In this document: positions 27,286-37,447 of the stretch, in pieces
How positions within the stretch are numbered: position 1 is the stretch's first letter
Layout of the letters: every line of letters begins with the position of its first letter
NCBI RefSeq assembly: GCF_009729015.1
Contig: NZ_CP045482.1
Span: 740,001-804,000 of the forward strand
Source: Acidianus ambivalens
GTDB taxonomy: Archaea; Thermoproteota; Thermoprotei_A; Sulfolobales; Sulfolobaceae
Reading direction: 5' to 3'
DNA: 64,000 nucleotides
Notes under the pieces: model-generated
The model's input: the letters and a program-made list of their open reading frames with translations, nothing else
What the model was told of the DNA's origin: nothing
Databases searched by the model: none
Position numbers and translations under genes: made by a program

Positions 27286-27632
27286 TTCACTCTCTCTTCT
27301 AACTTTTCCAGGGTTTTAAGTATTCTAGTAGCGTATTCAAAAGCCTTTTTTGCCTCTTCTGGACTAATTACTTCTTCGGAATAATCTGCCTTTTTCCTCA
27401 GTTCATAAAGTTCGATAAATATCCTGCTCTCCTCGGAATAACCTAAATATTTTAATACATTAGCTAACTTATCATCTCTTCTAGGTACTTCGTACCTTAA
27501 AATGAGAAGAATTTCTTCCAACCTTTTCCTAACTGCGAAATACAGTGCCGAAACTGCCTTATTCAAGTTCCCTCTCTCAAGGTCGTCATTTGCTTCCTTT
27601 AATAGTACCTTGAATTTTCTCATATTCTTCAC
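27282..27632 (-). CDS. HEPN-domain protein (putative toxin)
   Basis: 116 aa, helical HEPN fold: LKEANDDLERGNLNKAVSALYFAVRKRLEEILL, PRRDDKLANVLKYLG, LYELRKKADYSEEVISPEEAKKAFEYATRIL. The HEPN pattern of a Tyr-Phe helix followed by an Arg-rich turn and the RKKADYSEE motif is typical of archaeal HEPN partners of MNT enzymes. Its start lies within the NTase gene (47-base overlap). Middle gene of a three-gene operon. Confidence 0.75.
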   Translation of the reverse strand: MKNMRKFKVLLKEANDDLERGNLNKAVSALYFAVRKRLEEILLILRYEVPRRDDKLANVLKYLGYSEESRIFIELYELRKKADYSEEVISPEEAKKAFEYATRILKTLEKLEERVK

Positions 27633-28149
27633 TTGATAGCAAGTAGTAGCTTATTGTGCAATCGTGGTGAGAATTAACCTCAATTACTGCCTCGGCAACC
27701 CTATCCCTAACCTCATCATCAACCTTATCAACAACAACCAAAACATTACTATCGTAAAGCTCGGCCTTTATAACGTAACGTGCAAGGCTTTTTACCTTTT
27801 CCTTAAATTCTTTAAAAGCGTCTTCGCAATCTTCTTTCTTCTCCTCTTTTACAGAAGAGAAAACTCTTATAGTGCTTACATCGTCCTTCGAAGTTAGGTA
27901 ATAGCTTATTGTACAATTGTGGTGAGAATTAACCTCAATTACTGCCTCGGCAACCCTATCCCTAACCTCATCATCGACCTTATCAACAACAACCAAAACA
28001 TTACTATCGTAAACGAAAGAGTTCTCGTCTAAGGCTATAAGCATGACAAATTTGTCCTTAAGAGAAGTGTACAATATCTGGAATAATTCTGAAACTGCCT
28101 TGCTCCACTCATCATTTACCAGTTTATACATAAGGAATAGTTTCTCCAT
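27586..28149 (-). CDS. Nucleotidyltransferase-like protein with an 85-codon internal duplication
   Basis: About 187 aa from the ATG at 28149 (the frame is open further up to 28236, but those codons lie in the promoter of the divergent gene). The N-terminus (KLVNDEWSKAVSELFQILYTSL) and the strand YDSNVLVVVDKVDDEVRDRVAEAV resemble MNT-type nucleotidyltransferases, though no GSxARG motif is visible. The unit from YDSNVLVV to ISYYL occurs twice, 85 codons apart and nearly identical in DNA. It starts an operon with HEPN and a third gene. Probably the antitoxin partner; catalytic ability is doubtful. Confidence 0.55.
   Translation of the reverse strand: MEKLFLMYKLVNDEWSKAVSELFQILYTSLKDKFVMLIALDENSFVYDSNVLVVVDKVDDEVRDRVAEAVIEVNSHHNCTISYYLTSKDDVSTIRVFSSVKEEKKEDCEDAFKEFKEKVKSLARYVIKAELYDSNVLVVVDKVDDEVRDRVAEAVIEVNSHHDCTISYYLLSSEEYEKIQGTIKGSK
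27645..27758 (-). repeat. In-gene tandem duplication, downstream unit (114 bp)
   Basis: Nearly identical (about five differences by eye) to 27900-28013, exactly 255 bases away, keeping the frame. Confidence 0.85.
27900..28013 (-). repeat. In-gene tandem duplication, upstream unit (114 bp)
   Basis: Partner of 27645-27758 inside the nucleotidyltransferase-like gene. The DNA between the units is unique. Confidence 0.85.
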
Positions 28150-28180
28150 CAAGTATATAGCTTTAAATCTTACGATAAAT

Positions 28181-28190
28181 GTTTTATAAG
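28181..28190 (+). promoter_or_regulatory. TATA box of the zinc-ribbon gene
   Basis: GTTTTATAAG is centred 25 bases before the ATG at 28210, giving a leaderless start. It lies in the control region shared with the divergent nucleotidyltransferase operon. Confidence 0.5.
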
Positions 28191-28209
28191 TAGAAGTGAA
28201 TAAAAACCT

Positions 28210-28626
28210 ATGAAAGCTTGTCCAAGATGTGGTCATTTAAATCCGGACAATGCATACGTCTGTGAGAAATGCGGTTATTATTTAGGTTTTGAAAGCGTAC
28301 CGCACATTATACCTTCTACACCTATAACTCCTCCTGAGAAGCCTCTAGTTAAAGTTTGTCCGGTTTGCGGTTATATTAATCCTGGAGACGCAACGAGGTG
28401 TCAAAGGTGCGGTTACGTTTTTCAACAACCTCAAGTCATTGTTTGCCCTAGGTGCGGTTTCGAAAACCCAATAAATGCAACTCATTGCTTAAGGTGCGGA
28501 TATCCTTTAAAGCAATCTGTTCCTCAAACCATCGTACAGAGGAGAAAGTTTCCTACTATTCCAGTGCTTGCATCAGTAATTATCGCATACATAATGATAA
28601 TAATTCTAGTTTACGTACTGGGCTAA
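28210..28626 (+). CDS. Triple zinc-ribbon protein with C-terminal membrane anchor
   Basis: 138 aa. Six CxxC motifs form three zinc ribbons: CPRCG/CEKCG (residues 4-22), CPVCG/CQRCG (~50-68), CPRCG/CLRCG (~80-98). Proline-rich linkers join them; residues ~117-137 ([23 protein letters not shown]) form one transmembrane helix. Such tail-anchored zinc ribbons are common in Sulfolobales; they may bind nucleic acid or protein at the membrane. Function is not known. Confidence 0.75.
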   Translation: MKACPRCGHLNPDNAYVCEKCGYYLGFESVPHIIPSTPITPPEKPLVKVCPVCGYINPGDATRCQRCGYVFQQPQVIVCPRCGFENPINATHCLRCGYPLKQSVPQTIVQRRKFPTIPVLASVIIAYIMIIILVYVLG

Positions 28627-28642
28627 GAGAAGACAATGCACA

Positions 28643-28650
28643 TTTAAATA
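28643..28650 (+). promoter_or_regulatory. TATA box setting the Rieske gene start
   Basis: TTTAAATA lies 25 bases before the GTG at 28671 and supports that start over upstream in-frame codons inside the zinc-ribbon gene. Confidence 0.5.
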
Positions 28651-28670
28651 CTTACATCCTTAATTATTTT

Positions 28671-28991
28671 GTGATTAAGACAATTCTTTATGAAGGAAAA
28701 TACCCTATAATGATATACGAAAAAGAAGGAAAAGAGTATTCTTTCCTTGCAGTTTGCCCTCACAAAAATAGACCTATCCTCTCTGAAGGTTATAAAATTA
28801 ATGACGATAAAATAGAATGTCCTTTTCATCATGCAGTCTTTAGCCTTATAACTGGAGAACTAATAAAGCCTCCTAACTCTAAAACGCCTTGTCCTGCTGA
28901 CTGTAAATTAATCAAGGTAGAGTTTACTTCCTCAGGAGTTAAATTTTATGGTAAGCCAATTATTCCAGAATTACCTAGAAAAGGTACATAA
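28671..28991 (+). CDS. Rieske-type [2Fe-2S] ferredoxin
   Basis: 106 aa from the GTG at 28671. The Rieske cluster ligands are Cys29 and His31 in CPH, and Cys50 and His53 in CPFHH. No transmembrane helix, so it is a soluble ferredoxin rather than a bc1-type subunit; such proteins pass electrons to oxygenases or other reductases. A further CPADC motif lies near residue 80. The upstream zinc-ribbon gene ends ~45 bases before this start; each has its own TATA box. Electron partner unknown. Confidence 0.8.
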   Translation: MIKTILYEGKYPIMIYEKEGKEYSFLAVCPHKNRPILSEGYKINDDKIECPFHHAVFSLITGELIKPPNSKTPCPADCKLIKVEFTSSGVKFYGKPIIPELPRKGT

Positions 28992-29057
28992 TTTTTGTTT
29001 CTATCGTCTTATTAATTCTATATATATTTCTTCTCACCATGAATAATTCACCATAAC

Positions 29058-29067
29058 GTTTAAATAA
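29058..29067 (+). promoter_or_regulatory. TATA box of the sedolisin gene
   Basis: GTTTAAATAA is centred 26 bases before the ATG at 29088, which also begins a clean signal peptide, so that ATG is preferred over the TTG at 29070. Confidence 0.55.
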
Positions 29068-29087
29068 TCTTGTACCAAAAACACTGT

Positions 29088-32000
29088 ATGCGTAGTAAAT
29101 CTATAATAATTTTATCCCTCCTAATTTTTGCAACAATTCAATTTCTACCGATAACGCATTCACAACCAACTGCCCCTCCAGGATTTAAGTTTGCAGGGAA
29201 TCTACAACCGAATAAAGAAGTCTTATTCACAGTCTACATACCACTAAAGTGCACTTGTAAGATATTCTATTATGCAGAAGAAACATCTAATCCTTCATCA
29301 CCTCTTTATCATCATTTTCTAACTAAGACACAGATTCAGCAATTCCTTCCTACAGAGAAATATGAGGAAGTATTAAATCAATTAAAGGCCGACGGATTCA
29401 AGATAATTTTAACTACACTGGACTCGGTAATTGTTGCAGAAGGTACAGTCTCACAAATTCACCAATACTTAGGCTTGAATTTTGCAGTTTACACAAACGG
29501 TACCCTTACTTTTTATGAATCTTACGGTACTCCTACGATTCCCGGAGTTGCGATCGTTTCACAGAACCTTACCGCAGACTTGTTTGCTCATCCTCAGTTC
29601 TTAATTACTCAGAAAGACATTCAGTCTCTAGCCTCAAGGATAGCAGATCAAGCTAATATTACTGTACCGATTGAAGCATATTGGCCTACTGCATTGCAGA
29701 AGGTTTACAATGCAACAGCACTTTATGCAATGAACGACTACGGTCAAGGATATAACATCGGAATTCTGGACTTTTGTGGAGACCCATACATTTTCCAGCA
29801 GTTAGCTTACTTCGATAAAGTTACAGGGTTGCCTCCTACAAACTTTACTGTAATACCCATTGGACCATATGACCCGAGCAAAGGAATAATTACTGGATGG
29901 GCTGGAGAAATCAGCCTAGACGTTGAAGTAGCTCATTCAATGGCTCCAAAGGCAAATATCACATTATATATTGCCAACGGAGCTTTACCGTTATCTGCAG
30001 TAATTGCTTGCATAGTAAATCAAGATATTGTTGATGATTTGTCTCAAAGCTTCGGTATATCAGAGTCAATATTCTCGCTGTTTAACGCACAGGAGTTTTA
30101 CACGTGCGTTTACGAAACAGACGTTTATTACGCTCTAGGATCTGCTGAGGGGATAACTTTCTTAGCCGCAAGCGGAGACGGAGGAGGTTCAGGATACAGT
30201 AACGGACCTATAGGTAGTGTAATTTACCCGTCATCTTCACCTTTTGTAACATCAGTAGGAGGAACAACTACATATATACAGTTCCCCGGAAACTCTACAC
30301 AAACAGCTTGGTCCAATTACGGTTTCGTACCAGACGACGTGAACTTCGGAGGATCTACCGGAGGAGTTAGCGTAATTGAGCCTAAGCCTTATTATGAATG
30401 GGGAATACCAACTCCTTCGACTTATCCTGCAGGTAAAACTACTCCAGCAATTTCAGCCAACGCAAACGTCTATCCCGGAGTATACATTATCTTCCCAGGT
30501 AACGTAACCGGAATAACTGGAGGTACTAGCGAAGCTTCTCCGTTAACTGCTGGATTATTAGCACTAGTAATGAATTATGCTCATACAAAACTAGGTAACT
30601 TGAATCCAGTAATATACATGTTTGGTGAAAATTCTACGATTTACTCAAAGGTGTTTAATCCTATAACTTTTGGCTATAATATTCCTTGGACTGCCACTTA
30701 TGGATATAACTTGGTCACGGGCTTTGGTACTTTAAATCTTGGAGAATTTGCATACTATTATAACATGACAATGAAGAAGGGGAAGGAGTTATCAATTGAG
30801 GTAGCGGTTTTTAACTCTACTGGATTAGTTCCACCTCAGTTCTTCCCCGGACAAACTGTGGAAATTGTGGCAAACATAACTTATAACGGCACTGAAGTAA
30901 CCTCCGGTAGTTTCACGGCAGTAATAAGTAACATCTTAGGAAACATTTCAACCGTGCCCTTAGCCTATAATCCTAGTGCGAACTTATGGATTGGAACAAC
31001 AACTTTACCTTCAAACGCTAACGGAATACTAGAGGTAACTGCGTATGGTTCATCTAACGGTGTAAAAGGATACGGTGTTGACGAAGTCTTCTCAGGTTAC
31101 TTCGTGCAGTTCTTATTGCCGGAAACTTTTGTACCAGTATTAGCTTGTGAATGCTTCATAGTCGCAAACGTAACTGACGCATTAGGCCAGTTGTATAATT
31201 GCTCGACTCTGTTAATCTCAATATATAAGTACTGTATACTGAATAACTCCTATACTCTAGTAGGTAATACAACGCTTATGGAGACTGAAATAAAGCCTAA
31301 CATTGTAGCCTGGGTAGGAAAATATCCGTCACTTACTCCCGGAGATTATTTAATGATGGTAGGTAACGCCTTCGGTTACGTAGCTTTTACTAACGGTGTG
31401 TCATTACAAGGAGAATATCCTTTCGGTCTATTTATATTACCTCCGGTGATTGAAGAGCCGGGAAGCGTTTACCCAGGGGAAAATATCATAATACAAGGTA
31501 TAATACAACCACCGTCGATACTAGCTACAGTTACTTCTTCATCTTTAGGAATTCCGGAGTACTGTGCAGTGTTACACGGTTCAAACGTTACTGCAGAACT
31601 AGTTAACCCAGAAGGTAAAGTAGTTAGCACAGCAAAGATATTCTTGAACTGCCAAGGTATCTATTTTGGAGAATTACACGTACCCAGCGACGTTACTCCA
31701 GGGTTATACACAATATTACTTCACTCCAGTTACTTCTCCCTAAGTCTGGGACAATACATTAACGGAAGCTTCTATGGTCAAATATACGTTCAAGAACCTT
31801 CTACTGTTAACGTTAAAGTACAGTCTTATTCCTTCGAGGGACAGACTCTAACAGTCTACGCCAACATTACTTATCCAAATGGTACTGAAGTAAAGTATGG
31901 AATGTACTCTGCCACAGTATATCCTCAGTCCTTATGCTTCGAATACTCGCAGATAAGCATAATGGTGGAGTTACCGTTGTGGTATAACGCTAAACTAGGA

Positions 32001-32957
32001 CTATGGGTAGGAAATGTAACACTTCCCTCAACGTTATATCCTGGAAATCTAACTTACTTAGCAGGATTAAACTATTACGGTGCACCTTTCAGAATATTAA
32101 TTACCGGTGAGACGTATAACGGTTACTCTACTTCTCCTTCACCGACTCTTGCAGGAATAACTTACGTCTTACCTTATACTGCAATTGAAGGAAAGACGGT
32201 TGACGGCTTCCAGACTTACAATTCTGCACTAATAAACGATACAATAATTACTAATGGAACTTTAACTAATGATGTACTAATAAACGATACAATAATAGGT
32301 CACGTGACCATAGTTGGTAGTAATTTAACTAATGTAAAGTTCTTAAATTCAAGCATAACCCTAATATCCTCTTCTGGTAGTAACCTGCACCTAGATGATT
32401 CTAATATAACCTTAGTCGATTCTTCAGTTGATGGAATTACTCTAGTAAACTCAATGATAACTATAGAGAACTCTAAGATAAGCAATATATCCCCAGCATT
32501 ACCAGAAATAAAGATAATCTCTCCAACAGCTAACCAAAACTTAACTGGCGTATATACTATCTCGTTTAATATAATAGGACAGGATATAAGTAAAGTATTA
32601 GTATTATTAAATGGACAAGAAATTACCGAGTTTAGCGGTAATGGAACTTTTAGTTATGCTCTGAATACTACTAAATATCCAGATGGTAGCTACGCTATTG
32701 AAGTTGAGGCAATTCAGGCTGACGGATTATATGCTAAATCTTCTGTAACAGTCAATTTTGAGAATCAATTAGAAAATCTATATGCCAATGTAAAGGCTAA
32801 CGAAACCAGCTTATCGAGTTCGATAAATAATTTAGACAATAGCTTAACATCTGTAAAGACTAGTTTGTCTACGCTAATTTACATAACTCTAGGTCTAGCA
32901 GTAATAGCAATAATAATAGGAATAGTAGCAATAATAATGAGTAGAAGAAGAAAGTAA
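29088..32957 (+). CDS. Large membrane-anchored sedolisin (S53, kumamolisin-like) protease
   Basis: 1289 aa from the ATG at 29088. An N-terminal signal peptide ([17 protein letters not shown]) is followed by a pro-kumamolisin propeptide (~35-190) and an S53 catalytic domain (~200-560). The catalytic triad is visible as Glu274 and Asp278 (GEISLD) and Ser481 (GGTSEAS), with oxyanion Asp364 in ASGDGGG. After it come several Ig-like beta domains, a repeat-rich beta-helix-like stretch (residues ~1045-1140, LINDTII/ITLVDSS pattern), an Ig-like domain, a short helical linker and a C-terminal membrane helix with RRRK. Sedolisins act at acid pH; this one should degrade proteins on the outer cell face. 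Many Asn-X-Ser/Thr sites fit S-layer-type glycosylation. Confidence 0.9.
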   Translation: MRSKSIIILSLLIFATIQFLPITHSQPTAPPGFKFAGNLQPNKEVLFTVYIPLKCTCKIFYYAEETSNPSSPLYHHFLTKTQIQQFLPTEKYEEVLNQLKADGFKIILTTLDSVIVAEGTVSQIHQYLGLNFAVYTNGTLTFYESYGTPTIPGVAIVSQNLTADLFAHPQFLITQKDIQSLASRIADQANITVPIEAYWPTALQKVYNATALYAMNDYGQGYNIGILDFCGDPYIFQQLAYFDKVTGLPPTNFTVIPIGPYDPSKGIITGWAGEISLDVEVAHSMAPKANITLYIANGALPLSAVIACIVNQDIVDDLSQSFGISESIFSLFNAQEFYTCVYETDVYYALGSAEGITFLAASGDGGGSGYSNGPIGSVIYPSSSPFVTSVGGTTTYIQFPGNSTQTAWSNYGFVPDDVNFGGSTGGVSVIEPKPYYEWGIPTPSTYPAGKTTPAISANANVYPGVYIIFPGNVTGITGGTSEASPLTAGLLALVMNYAHTKLGNLNPVIYMFGENSTIYSKVFNPITFGYNIPWTATYGYNLVTGFGTLNLGEFAYYYNMTMKKGKELSIEVAVFNSTGLVPPQFFPGQTVEIVANITYNGTEVTSGSFTAVISNILGNISTVPLAYNPSANLWIGTTTLPSNANGILEVTAYGSSNGVKGYGVDEVFSGYFVQFLLPETFVPVLACECFIVANVTDALGQLYNCSTLLISIYKYCILNNSYTLVGNTTLMETEIKPNIVAWVGKYPSLTPGDYLMMVGNAFGYVAFTNGVSLQGEYPFGLFILPPVIEEPGSVYPGENIIIQGIIQPPSILATVTSSSLGIPEYCAVLHGSNVTAELVNPEGKVVSTAKIFLNCQGIYFGELHVPSDVTPGLYTILLHSSYFSLSLGQYINGSFYGQIYVQEPSTVNVKVQSYSFEGQTLTVYANITYPNGTEVKYGMYSATVYPQSLCFEYSQISIMVELPLWYNAKLGLWVGNVTLPSTLYPGNLTYLAGLNYYGAPFRILITGETYNGYSTSPSPTLAGITYVLPYTAIEGKTVDGFQTYNSALINDTIITNGTLTNDVLINDTIIGHVTIVGSNLTNVKFLNSSITLISSSGSNLHLDDSNITLVDSSVDGITLVNSMITIENSKISNISPALPEIKIISPTANQNLTGVYTISFNIIGQDISKVLVLLNGQEITEFSGNGTFSYALNTTKYPDGSYAIEVEAIQADGLYAKSSVTVNFENQLENLYANVKANETSLSSSINNLDNSLTSVKTSLSTLIYITLGLAVIAIIIGIVAIIMSRRRK

Positions 32958-33216
32958 TTTTACCGCCCATTGATAATTAAGTTATTTTATTTTTTGAATT
33001 TGTCTATATTTCTTTCACTTATTCTTTAGTATTAATTCAGTTACTATCAGCTTTATTTGTGCACAAATTTATCTCATTGCTTTAGCAATGCTTAAGTTAA
33101 CGTTTTTAAAATCGTAAATAATTGACCGAGATAAAATAAAAGATTGTCAATATCCCTTATTTTTAATTGATTTACTTTTACTTCTTTCTTCATTTTTCAT
33201 TTTTAATAGAGCCTTT

Positions 33217-33507
33217 TTGGGAGGAAAGTGCGCAATTGCTGATCTAGTTGGCGGCTTAATACAGTTATTTATAGGATTGCCTCTAGCAATATTCTCAATA
33301 ACTTTAGCACAAAGGGAAATTTACAGATTCTTTGCACACAAGATGTCTGGAAAAATGGAAACATTCTATATAAACACTGAATTAAAGAACGGAAATATTG
33401 CAATAGCTGCAATGTTATTTGGAGCATTCTATGCAACTTCCGCTGTAATTAGCCAAGCAGTAGGCTTCCTCTCTCAACCAATAGTTGCTGCTTTATCTCA
33501 AATGTGA
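33217..33507 (+). CDS. DUF350-like small membrane protein
   Basis: 96 aa with about two to three membrane helices and the segment ELKNGNIAIAAMLFGAFYATSAVI, resembling the DUF350 (UPF0719) family. The start is unclear: the first in-frame start-like codon is TTG at 33217, and a GGGAGG at 33219-33224 lies just inside it, where it could serve an ATT at 33235. The gene stands alone between the sedolisin and an MFS gene. Function unknown. Confidence 0.5.
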   Translation: MGGKCAIADLVGGLIQLFIGLPLAIFSITLAQREIYRFFAHKMSGKMETFYINTELKNGNIAIAAMLFGAFYATSAVISQAVGFLSQPIVAALSQM

Positions 33508-33557
33508 ACTAATACTCTCTTAATGTTTTAGCTTATTTTTTATAAAGAAAAGAGATT

Positions 33558-34823
33558 TTACTTTTTGTTGTTATTAATGATTATTATTTTCCCTAAACTG
33601 GTTTCCTCCAATTCTTTCTTCCTAGTCTCCTTATAAGTTAAGAACGAAATTGCTAACGCAAGAGTAGATGTAATTCCAAATATTATCAAGGATGATGAAA
33701 AGCCAACAGAGCGAACCATTGATGGGAAGAAGTATACTCCAAGTATTGCTCCTATTCTGCTAACTGAAGTTGCAAATCCTTGAGCAGTAGACCTCACAGA
33801 CGTTGGAAAGATCTCCGTGGGATAAAATAGAGTTACTGCTCCAGCCCATTGCTCTAATGCTACAAAAGTCATAAAATATGGAACGAGTAAAAATCCTTCA
33901 ATTTTAGTAATTCCACCTATTATTAGTAGGAAAGCCATTCCTCCTAATCCCGTAAGTAAGACCTTCCTCCTACCTAGTGAATCAATTGCAGACACGGCAA
34001 TTAAATAACCTAATAAAGCTCCTCCAGCTATTGCCATTGTGCTATAAAGAACCTCAACGTTTGAAGGGAAAGCAAACTCTCTTAGCACTAGAGGATAATA
34101 TAACCCTATACCGTAAGATGCTACATCAAACAAGAACCACACTATTGAAACCGCTAGAACGTAAGGTAATAAAGGATTTTCGAAGAGTTCCTTAATTCCA
34201 TTTACTCCTTTGTTCTCAACTTGGGGGTTAAATTTCTCGGTAACTAATAGACCTTTTGAAGCTAACCACCTAGGAGATTCGTCAAGCTTTATCCTAAGTA
34301 AAATAATTGGCAATGAAATTAAGGCACCGAATAGGAAAGTATATCTCCAAAATTCGTAGAAACTTAAGAAAGTTAAGTTGACTATCGAGGCTACTAAAGT
34401 TCCTACCCAATAAAGAGATATTGATGCAACAAGATATTTCCCTCTATTTACTGCTGGAGAAAATTCACTCATTATTGTGGATGAAATCGGATAATCTCCC
34501 CCAATGCCCATTCCAAGCAACAGTCTAGATATGAAGAGTTGTGTAAAGTTCTGTGAAAGAGCTGAAGTTATTCCGAAGGTCGTGAAGAATATTAGGTCTA
34601 TGCCCATTAACTTTTTCCTGCCTACTTTATCAGCTAGGAAACCGAATAATAACGCGCCAATAGTCATCCCCATTAATGAGGCTGACGAAACTAACCCTTC
34701 TTGTGATGACGATAGCTTCATTTCTTGAGCTATAAAGTACAGTGCAAAAGATATTACTGATAAATCATAACCATCTAGAAAAAATCCTGCAGAAGATACG
34801 AAGAAAGATCTTATCTTTTGCAT
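33558..34823 (-). CDS. MFS transporter, sugar/organic-acid porter type
   Basis: 421 aa, 12 transmembrane helices. The loop 2-3 motif [12 protein letters not shown] and the helix-4/5 pattern [24 protein letters not shown] place it in the sugar-porter/aromatic-acid-symporter-like group of MFS carriers. A second loop motif [10 protein letters not shown] follows helix 8. Typical substrates are organic acids, phosphate or sugars; not decided here. It lies downstream of two winged-helix regulator genes on the same strand, the nearest 31 bases away, and may be under their control. Confidence 0.85.
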   Translation of the reverse strand: MQKIRSFFVSSAGFFLDGYDLSVISFALYFIAQEMKLSSSQEGLVSSASLMGMTIGALLFGFLADKVGRKKLMGIDLIFFTTFGITSALSQNFTQLFISRLLLGMGIGGDYPISSTIMSEFSPAVNRGKYLVASISLYWVGTLVASIVNLTFLSFYEFWRYTFLFGALISLPIILLRIKLDESPRWLASKGLLVTEKFNPQVENKGVNGIKELFENPLLPYVLAVSIVWFLFDVASYGIGLYYPLVLREFAFPSNVEVLYSTMAIAGGALLGYLIAVSAIDSLGRRKVLLTGLGGMAFLLIIGGITKIEGFLLVPYFMTFVALEQWAGAVTLFYPTEIFPTSVRSTAQGFATSVSRIGAILGVYFFPSMVRSVGFSSSLIIFGITSTLALAISFLTYKETRKKELEETSLGKIIIINNNKK

Positions 34824-34854
34824 GAAATGCTCTTGTTTAAAGAATTTAAAAAGT

Positions 34855-35232
34855 TTATTTAACCGTGACTGACTCTACATGAGATTTATACTTTTCACAA
34901 AAGATTTTAGCAATAGCCTCTAGATCATTAACTATCTTATTATAAACCGCATTCTTGTCAGTGTAATAAAGATACTTAGGCCTTCTCTTTCCTTCTCCTT
35001 CAGTTTTATCCCTCATGATCAAGCCCTTAGATAGTAAAATGTTTACTGGCTTACTTATCGATGTTTTAGCTATTTTTAATCTTTCTGAGATGTCTTCCAC
35101 GGAGAGTTTTTCATCTGTAGACAGAAGAAGATGTAAGATGTTCATTTCGCTGTCAGTTATGCCGTAAAGGAATTCTACAAGCTTATGGAAATCCACTTGT
35201 CTTCCGTCTGGGAATTGAATTTTAAACTCCAT
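34855..35232 (-). CDS. Winged-helix transcriptional regulator (MarR/TrmB-like), paralogue A
   Basis: 125 aa. After a short beta lead ([10 protein letters not shown]), residues ~25-95 form a winged helix: [49 protein letters not shown], with the wing [19 protein letters not shown]-terminal helix likely dimerises. A close paralogue lies just upstream at 35336-35722. The pair sits between an MFS gene and the cyd operon; either could be the target. Start ATG at 35232. Confidence 0.8.
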   Translation of the reverse strand: MEFKIQFPDGRQVDFHKLVEFLYGITDSEMNILHLLLSTDEKLSVEDISERLKIAKTSISKPVNILLSKGLIMRDKTEGEGKRRPKYLYYTDKNAVYNKIVNDLEAIAKIFCEKYKSHVESVTVK

Positions 35233-35335
35233 GAGTACATTTCGATTCTAAAATTTATAAATTGTCATTATAAATAACTTTCATATCTTTCTTTAACAGA
35301 GTTTAAAAGGGACTTTAATAGTAAAATCAAGAAAA

Positions 35336-35722
35336 TTAAGTATTTTTCCTAATTTTAGATATTTCTTTTAATGAGTCGTTTACTATGCTCTGTAAATCGG
35401 TAAGCATTTTAGAGTAAATGTCTGGAGTCGCAAAATAAATTAGCCTAGGTCTACCATTAGCCTTTCCCTTTTCTTTATCCCTTAGTACTAAGCCCTTTGA
35501 TAACAACAGGTTTATAGGCTTAGTTACCGTATTCCTTGATATATTTAGAGAAGATGCAATGTCTTCTGCAGAAAGCTTTCCCTTAGTACTTATTAGCAAT
35601 TTAAGTATCTCTAGCTCTGAGTCGCTTAAACCATAAACGAATTTAAAAATTGTAAATACGTCAACTTCCCTGCCATCAGGAAACTTAACTTTCTTTTCCA
35701 CGCTTCTCATTATTTTTAACAA
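35336..35722 (-). CDS. Winged-helix transcriptional regulator (MarR/TrmB-like), paralogue B
   Basis: 128 aa (or ~124 from the second methionine). Same design as paralogue A: FPDGREVDVF, then YGLSDSELEILKLLISTKGKLSAEDIASSLNISRNTVTKPINLLLSKGLV and the wing RDKEKGKANGRPRLIYF. Divergent from cydA across a ~250-base region containing an 18-bp perfect palindrome, so it is the best candidate for a cyd regulator. Inference from position only. Confidence 0.8.
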   Translation of the reverse strand: MLKIMRSVEKKVKFPDGREVDVFTIFKFVYGLSDSELEILKLLISTKGKLSAEDIASSLNISRNTVTKPINLLLSKGLVLRDKEKGKANGRPRLIYFATPDIYSKMLTDLQSIVNDSLKEISKIRKNT

Positions 35723-35928
35723 TTATTTAAAGCTCATTATAATTTTGTTTCGATATTTACAATTAACCATGTTAAATACATTTTAGCCCTTCAAAGCGAG
35801 ACTTCGATAGAAATTGAGTTCTCGAATTTCTCATATTAGACTCATGATCATATTCTAGGATTTAATTCTTAAATTAATATAATTACCATTATAAACCAGA
35901 ATTTCTCTGATAAAGTGTGTTAAAAATG

Positions 35929-35946
35929 GAAATATTTAAATATTTC
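35929..35946. promoter_or_regulatory. 18-bp perfect palindrome over the cydA TATA region
   Basis: GAAATATTTAAATATTTC reads the same on both strands and includes a TATA-like TTTAAATA. It lies ~30-47 bases before the cydA GTG. A dimeric winged-helix regulator bound there would block the promoter. AT-rich palindromes can arise by chance, so the role is inferred. Confidence 0.4.
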
Positions 35947-35975
35947 TCAGTTATAATTTATCATGGTGGATTGAA

Positions 35976-37424
35976 GTGAGTTTGGAAATATTTGATAGAG
36001 TACTCGCAGGATATACAATGGCAGTGCACGTATTATTTACTTACTGGGCAATAACTCTCCCATTCTTTATAATATCTGCCGAATACTTGGCATACAAGAA
36101 AAATGATCCTTACTATTTGGCAATAGCAAAAAGATGGTCTGTAGTAATGGCAGTTCTGTTTGCAGTAGGTTCTGCAGGAGGTGCAGCAATAGCAGTAGAA
36201 TTCATTACAGTGTGGTATAAATGGATGTACTTAGTTAATCAGATTGACATACTGCCCTTCGATATAGAGGTCTTGGCATTCTTCTCTGAAGTAATATTCT
36301 TAGCATTATATCTGTATGGCTGGGACAGAATGAGCAGAACTGCTCATATAATAGTTGGAGGATTAATAGGCTTAGGTTCTTCTGCTTCTGCAGTGCTCAT
36401 TATCTTAGTAAACTCTTGGATGAACACTCCAACAGGATTTAATATACAAGCTTACTTACAGACCGGACAATTAACTGGCGTAGACCCACTAGGTGCATCG
36501 TTACCTATTATTGCACTTGCAGAAGTACCAATGGGATTAGCTGGAGCATGGTTCGTTGGATTCGGATCTATAGCTGGATACTTCGCTTTCAGGAAGTTAA
36601 CCAAGAAGGACATGACTACTGATGAGAAGGAATATTATAATAGAGGATTAAAATTAGCAACTTATCTAGGAGCTTTAGATGCAATATTCCTGGCTTGGGC
36701 TGGAGATAATGCGGGTAAGATATTATATCTATATCAACCATTAAAGTTGGCTACATTAGAAGGAGTAATGCAAACAGCAACAGGTGCTCCAATGCAAGTA
36801 GGACCAATAACTATACCTAACATGCTTAGTTTACTATCAACATGGCCTCCTAATCCCCACGCAACAGTGCTAGGATATTCAAGTTTCGTTCAAGCAGATT
36901 GGGATCCAATCTGGTATATTTCCCACACCGCATACGACTTGCACGCTACTCTAGGAATAATAGGAGCCTTAGCTGTGTGGATATTGGCTTACTCCTTCTG
37001 GAAGCAGCCAAAGAACGCATTATTTAAGGCCTTCGGATTAGATAATCCTGCTGAAAAGAAGATTCCACTCTACGCAATGTTCTTCTTAGGATGGCTACAG
37101 CTAGTGGCTTGGGAAGCTGGTTGGGTTGCAGCAGAGACAGGAAGACAGCCTTTCGTAATATGGGGACCAATGGTACAGACTGCATCAGGACTTTACGAGA
37201 TACAAGCAGTAATGTTAACAGCTGACGGATTTAACAACAGTCCAGAAGTTTTACCTATAGGAATATCAATAATGATAGTCCTAGCTTTAGCAGTTGCAGG
37301 AACTATATACATGTTAAAGAAGTTATTTACTGGTAAGGAAGTCTCTGCAGATGTTAGCTCTGCAAGGCTTATAATGGCAACCAATGTAGGAGGGAGTAGC
37401 TCCTTAAATATCAAAAGGAAGTGA
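35976..37424 (+). CDS. cydA: Cytochrome bd-type quinol oxidase subunit I
   Basis: 482 aa, about nine transmembrane helices. Early helix 1 (RVLAGYTMAVHVLFTYWAITLP) carries the heme-ligand-type His; acidic residues Glu98 and Glu105 in DIEVLAFFSEVIF, followed by LYGWDRM, match the conserved Glu pair and GWDR of CydA (spaced 7 here, 8 in E. coli). ETGRQPF near residue 390 matches the conserved GRQPW. The Q-loop is short. The enzyme oxidises caldariella-type quinol and reduces oxygen in the membrane. Start GTG at 35976, six bases after GGTGG. Confidence 0.9.
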   Translation: MSLEIFDRVLAGYTMAVHVLFTYWAITLPFFIISAEYLAYKKNDPYYLAIAKRWSVVMAVLFAVGSAGGAAIAVEFITVWYKWMYLVNQIDILPFDIEVLAFFSEVIFLALYLYGWDRMSRTAHIIVGGLIGLGSSASAVLIILVNSWMNTPTGFNIQAYLQTGQLTGVDPLGASLPIIALAEVPMGLAGAWFVGFGSIAGYFAFRKLTKKDMTTDEKEYYNRGLKLATYLGALDAIFLAWAGDNAGKILYLYQPLKLATLEGVMQTATGAPMQVGPITIPNMLSLLSTWPPNPHATVLGYSSFVQADWDPIWYISHTAYDLHATLGIIGALAVWILAYSFWKQPKNALFKAFGLDNPAEKKIPLYAMFFLGWLQLVAWEAGWVAAETGRQPFVIWGPMVQTASGLYEIQAVMLTADGFNNSPEVLPIGISIMIVLALAVAGTIYMLKKLFTGKEVSADVSSARLIMATNVGGSSSLNIKRK

Positions 37425-37433
37425 TTTTTTCGT

Positions 37434-37441
37434 GGAGGTGA
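37434..37441 (+). promoter_or_regulatory. Strong Shine-Dalgarno site of cydB
   Basis: GGAGGTGA lies six bases before the ATG at 37448. It shows that this internal cistron is translated from a polycistronic mRNA by ribosome binding, unlike the leaderless genes around it. Confidence 0.7.
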
Positions 37442-37447
37442 GTCGAA

